Program-made: the position numbers and the translations under genes | Origin: Candidatus Alkanophagales archaeon | GTDB lineage: Archaea; Halobacteriota; Syntropharchaeia; Alkanophagales; B39-G2 | Assembly (NCBI GenBank): GCA_003661185.1 | Contig: QMVQ01000109.1 | Location: 1-5,954, forward strand | Reading direction: 5' to 3' | Length of the DNA stretch: 5,954 bases | Part shown: positions 5,209 through 5,954 of the stretch, one piece after another | How positions within the stretch are numbered: the stretch's first letter is position 1 | How the letters are laid out: every line of letters starts with the position of its first letter | Notes under the pieces: model-generated | Told to the model about the DNA's origin: nothing | What the model saw: the letters and a program-made list of their open reading frames with translations, nothing else | Database searches by the model: none

Positions 5209-5954
5209 TTACAGCCTTCTCAGAACCCTCAGCACCACGGGGTCCACGACCTCGTATCTCCGCACATCCCTTTCGTAGATCTTTCTTATCCAGCCCATTT
5301 TCTCGAGGTTTCTGAGCAGTTCTGCGAGCCTTGCGTTCTGTATCTTCCCTCCCCTCACGCTCACGAAGTCCTTTATCATCTCCCACCTGTCCACGCCCCG
5401 TGCTATCGCCTTCAGTATGAGCACGTAACGCCTACTCCGCCGCTCAAGCTCCTTCAGCTCCCCTTTGAGGAACTTCTCCGCTTTCACGATGACGTCCTGC
5501 AAAGCTCTTTCGAGGTCTCTCGTCTCGACGTATCTCCAGCCGAGCTCGACGAGCCAGCCCGGAATTCCGTCGAGGAGTTCCGTAGCTCTCTCAAGCTCGC
5601 CCTCGCTCATCTCGACTCCTGCCTCTCTCAGACCTGCGGCGAGGAACTCCTTCGACAGCTCCCGTGAAAAGGGCTCAATCGTGACCTCCCCGTAAACCCT
5701 ACCGTAAAGCGGGGACTCATAGTCATCAACGCCGATGAAGTCGTGGAGCAACCCCACCTCCGAGCCTGAAAGCACGAACCTCACGTTCTCTAAGTTGTCA
5801 TAGGCGAACGCTATCATCGCGAGGACGGCTTTGCCCCCTCTGCCGCCATAATACCTGAGATATTGTGCCTCGTCGAAGGCGATGACCGCCTCGGCGTCGA
5901 GGTCGTTGAGCGCCGCCAGCACGTCCGGAAGCTGCGCACTACTATCGAAGGAGA
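5209..5954 (-). CDS. Archaeal STAND/AAA-type ATPase (ATPase_2, PF01637-like), C-terminal part
   Basis: The frame stays open to the window edge, giving 248 codons of the C-terminal part; a GTG at 5922 is internal, not the start. Visible are the Walker B motif AVIAFDEAQYLR (acidic pair at about 5869-5874), a sensor strand VRFVLSGSEVGLL (about 5745-5780), and PFSRELSKEFLAAGLREAG, typical of the archaeal ATPase family. LLDGIPGWLVELGWRYVE follows, then a winged-helix segment with MIKDFVSVRGGKIQNARLAE and LRNLEKMGWIRKI, and the family ending YEVVDPVVLRVLRRL. The Walker A loop lies beyond the right edge. Such proteins are about 350 residues, cytoplasmic and abundant in archaea, usually of unknown role; mobile-element, defence or toxin-antitoxin-like roles have been suggested. 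The protein ends normally, so it is probably an intact gene cut only by the window. Confidence 0.88.
   Translation of the reverse strand, partial: SFDSSAQLPDVLAALNDLDAEAVIAFDEAQYLRYYGGRGGKAVLAMIAFAYDNLENVRFVLSGSEVGLLHDFIGVDDYESPLYGRVYGEVTIEPFSRELSKEFLAAGLREAGVEMSEGELERATELLDGIPGWLVELGWRYVETRDLERALQDVIVKAEKFLKGELKELERRSRRYVLILKAIARGVDRWEMIKDFVSVRGGKIQNARLAELLRNLEKMGWIRKIYERDVRRYEVVDPVVLRVLRRL

Overview
The window looks like a chromosomal piece of a euryarchaeote of the methanogen / ANME / Archaeoglobus type. The pointers are the N-terminus of a heterodisulfide reductase HdrA at the left edge, an archaeal clamp-loader large subunit (RfcL) with a C-terminal PCNA-binding motif, an archaeal UPF0200 P-loop kinase, an archaeal HisF, a small 2x[4Fe-4S] ferredoxin, and an archaeal STAND-type ATPase. 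Promoters are of the archaeal TATA/BRE kind, and several genes look nearly leaderless. The exact lineage cannot be fixed from the sequence alone; an ANME-1-like organism is a reasonable guess but is inference.

Left part (1-1090): hdrA (minus strand, only its first 25 codons) and hisF (plus strand) diverge from a 96-base intergenic region that carries a TATA-like element for each. hisF converges on the next block across a 78-base gap holding a perfect hairpin with a GAAA loop.

Middle block (1091-4239, all minus strand): a ferredoxin gene, then pyrF, a UPF0200 nucleotide kinase and rfcL in transcription order. The last three are closely packed (28 and 1 base gaps) and are probably one operon combining UMP synthesis, a kinase of unknown substrate and the replication clamp loader. 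PyrF is the long type-2 form of OMP decarboxylase, which is unusual for an archaeon.

Right part (4240-5954): about 570 bases without a conventional gene separate the ferredoxin from a degraded-looking ATPase region. It holds one solitary CRISPR-repeat-like 32-mer, an imperfect hairpin, a strong archaeal promoter, and a GC-rich segment of about 150 bases that folds into nested helices and ends in a T-rich tract. This looks like an independently transcribed structured RNA. A 47-codon reading frame over the same bases has the composition of a TnpB C-terminal tail, so the unit may be a tnpB-less IS200/IS605 remnant carrying an omegaRNA-like transcript; that is the most interesting but least certain reading. 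Beyond it lie an isolated fragment of a DUF234 nuclease-like domain and the C-terminal 248 codons of an archaeal ATPase that runs off the right edge, both on the minus strand.
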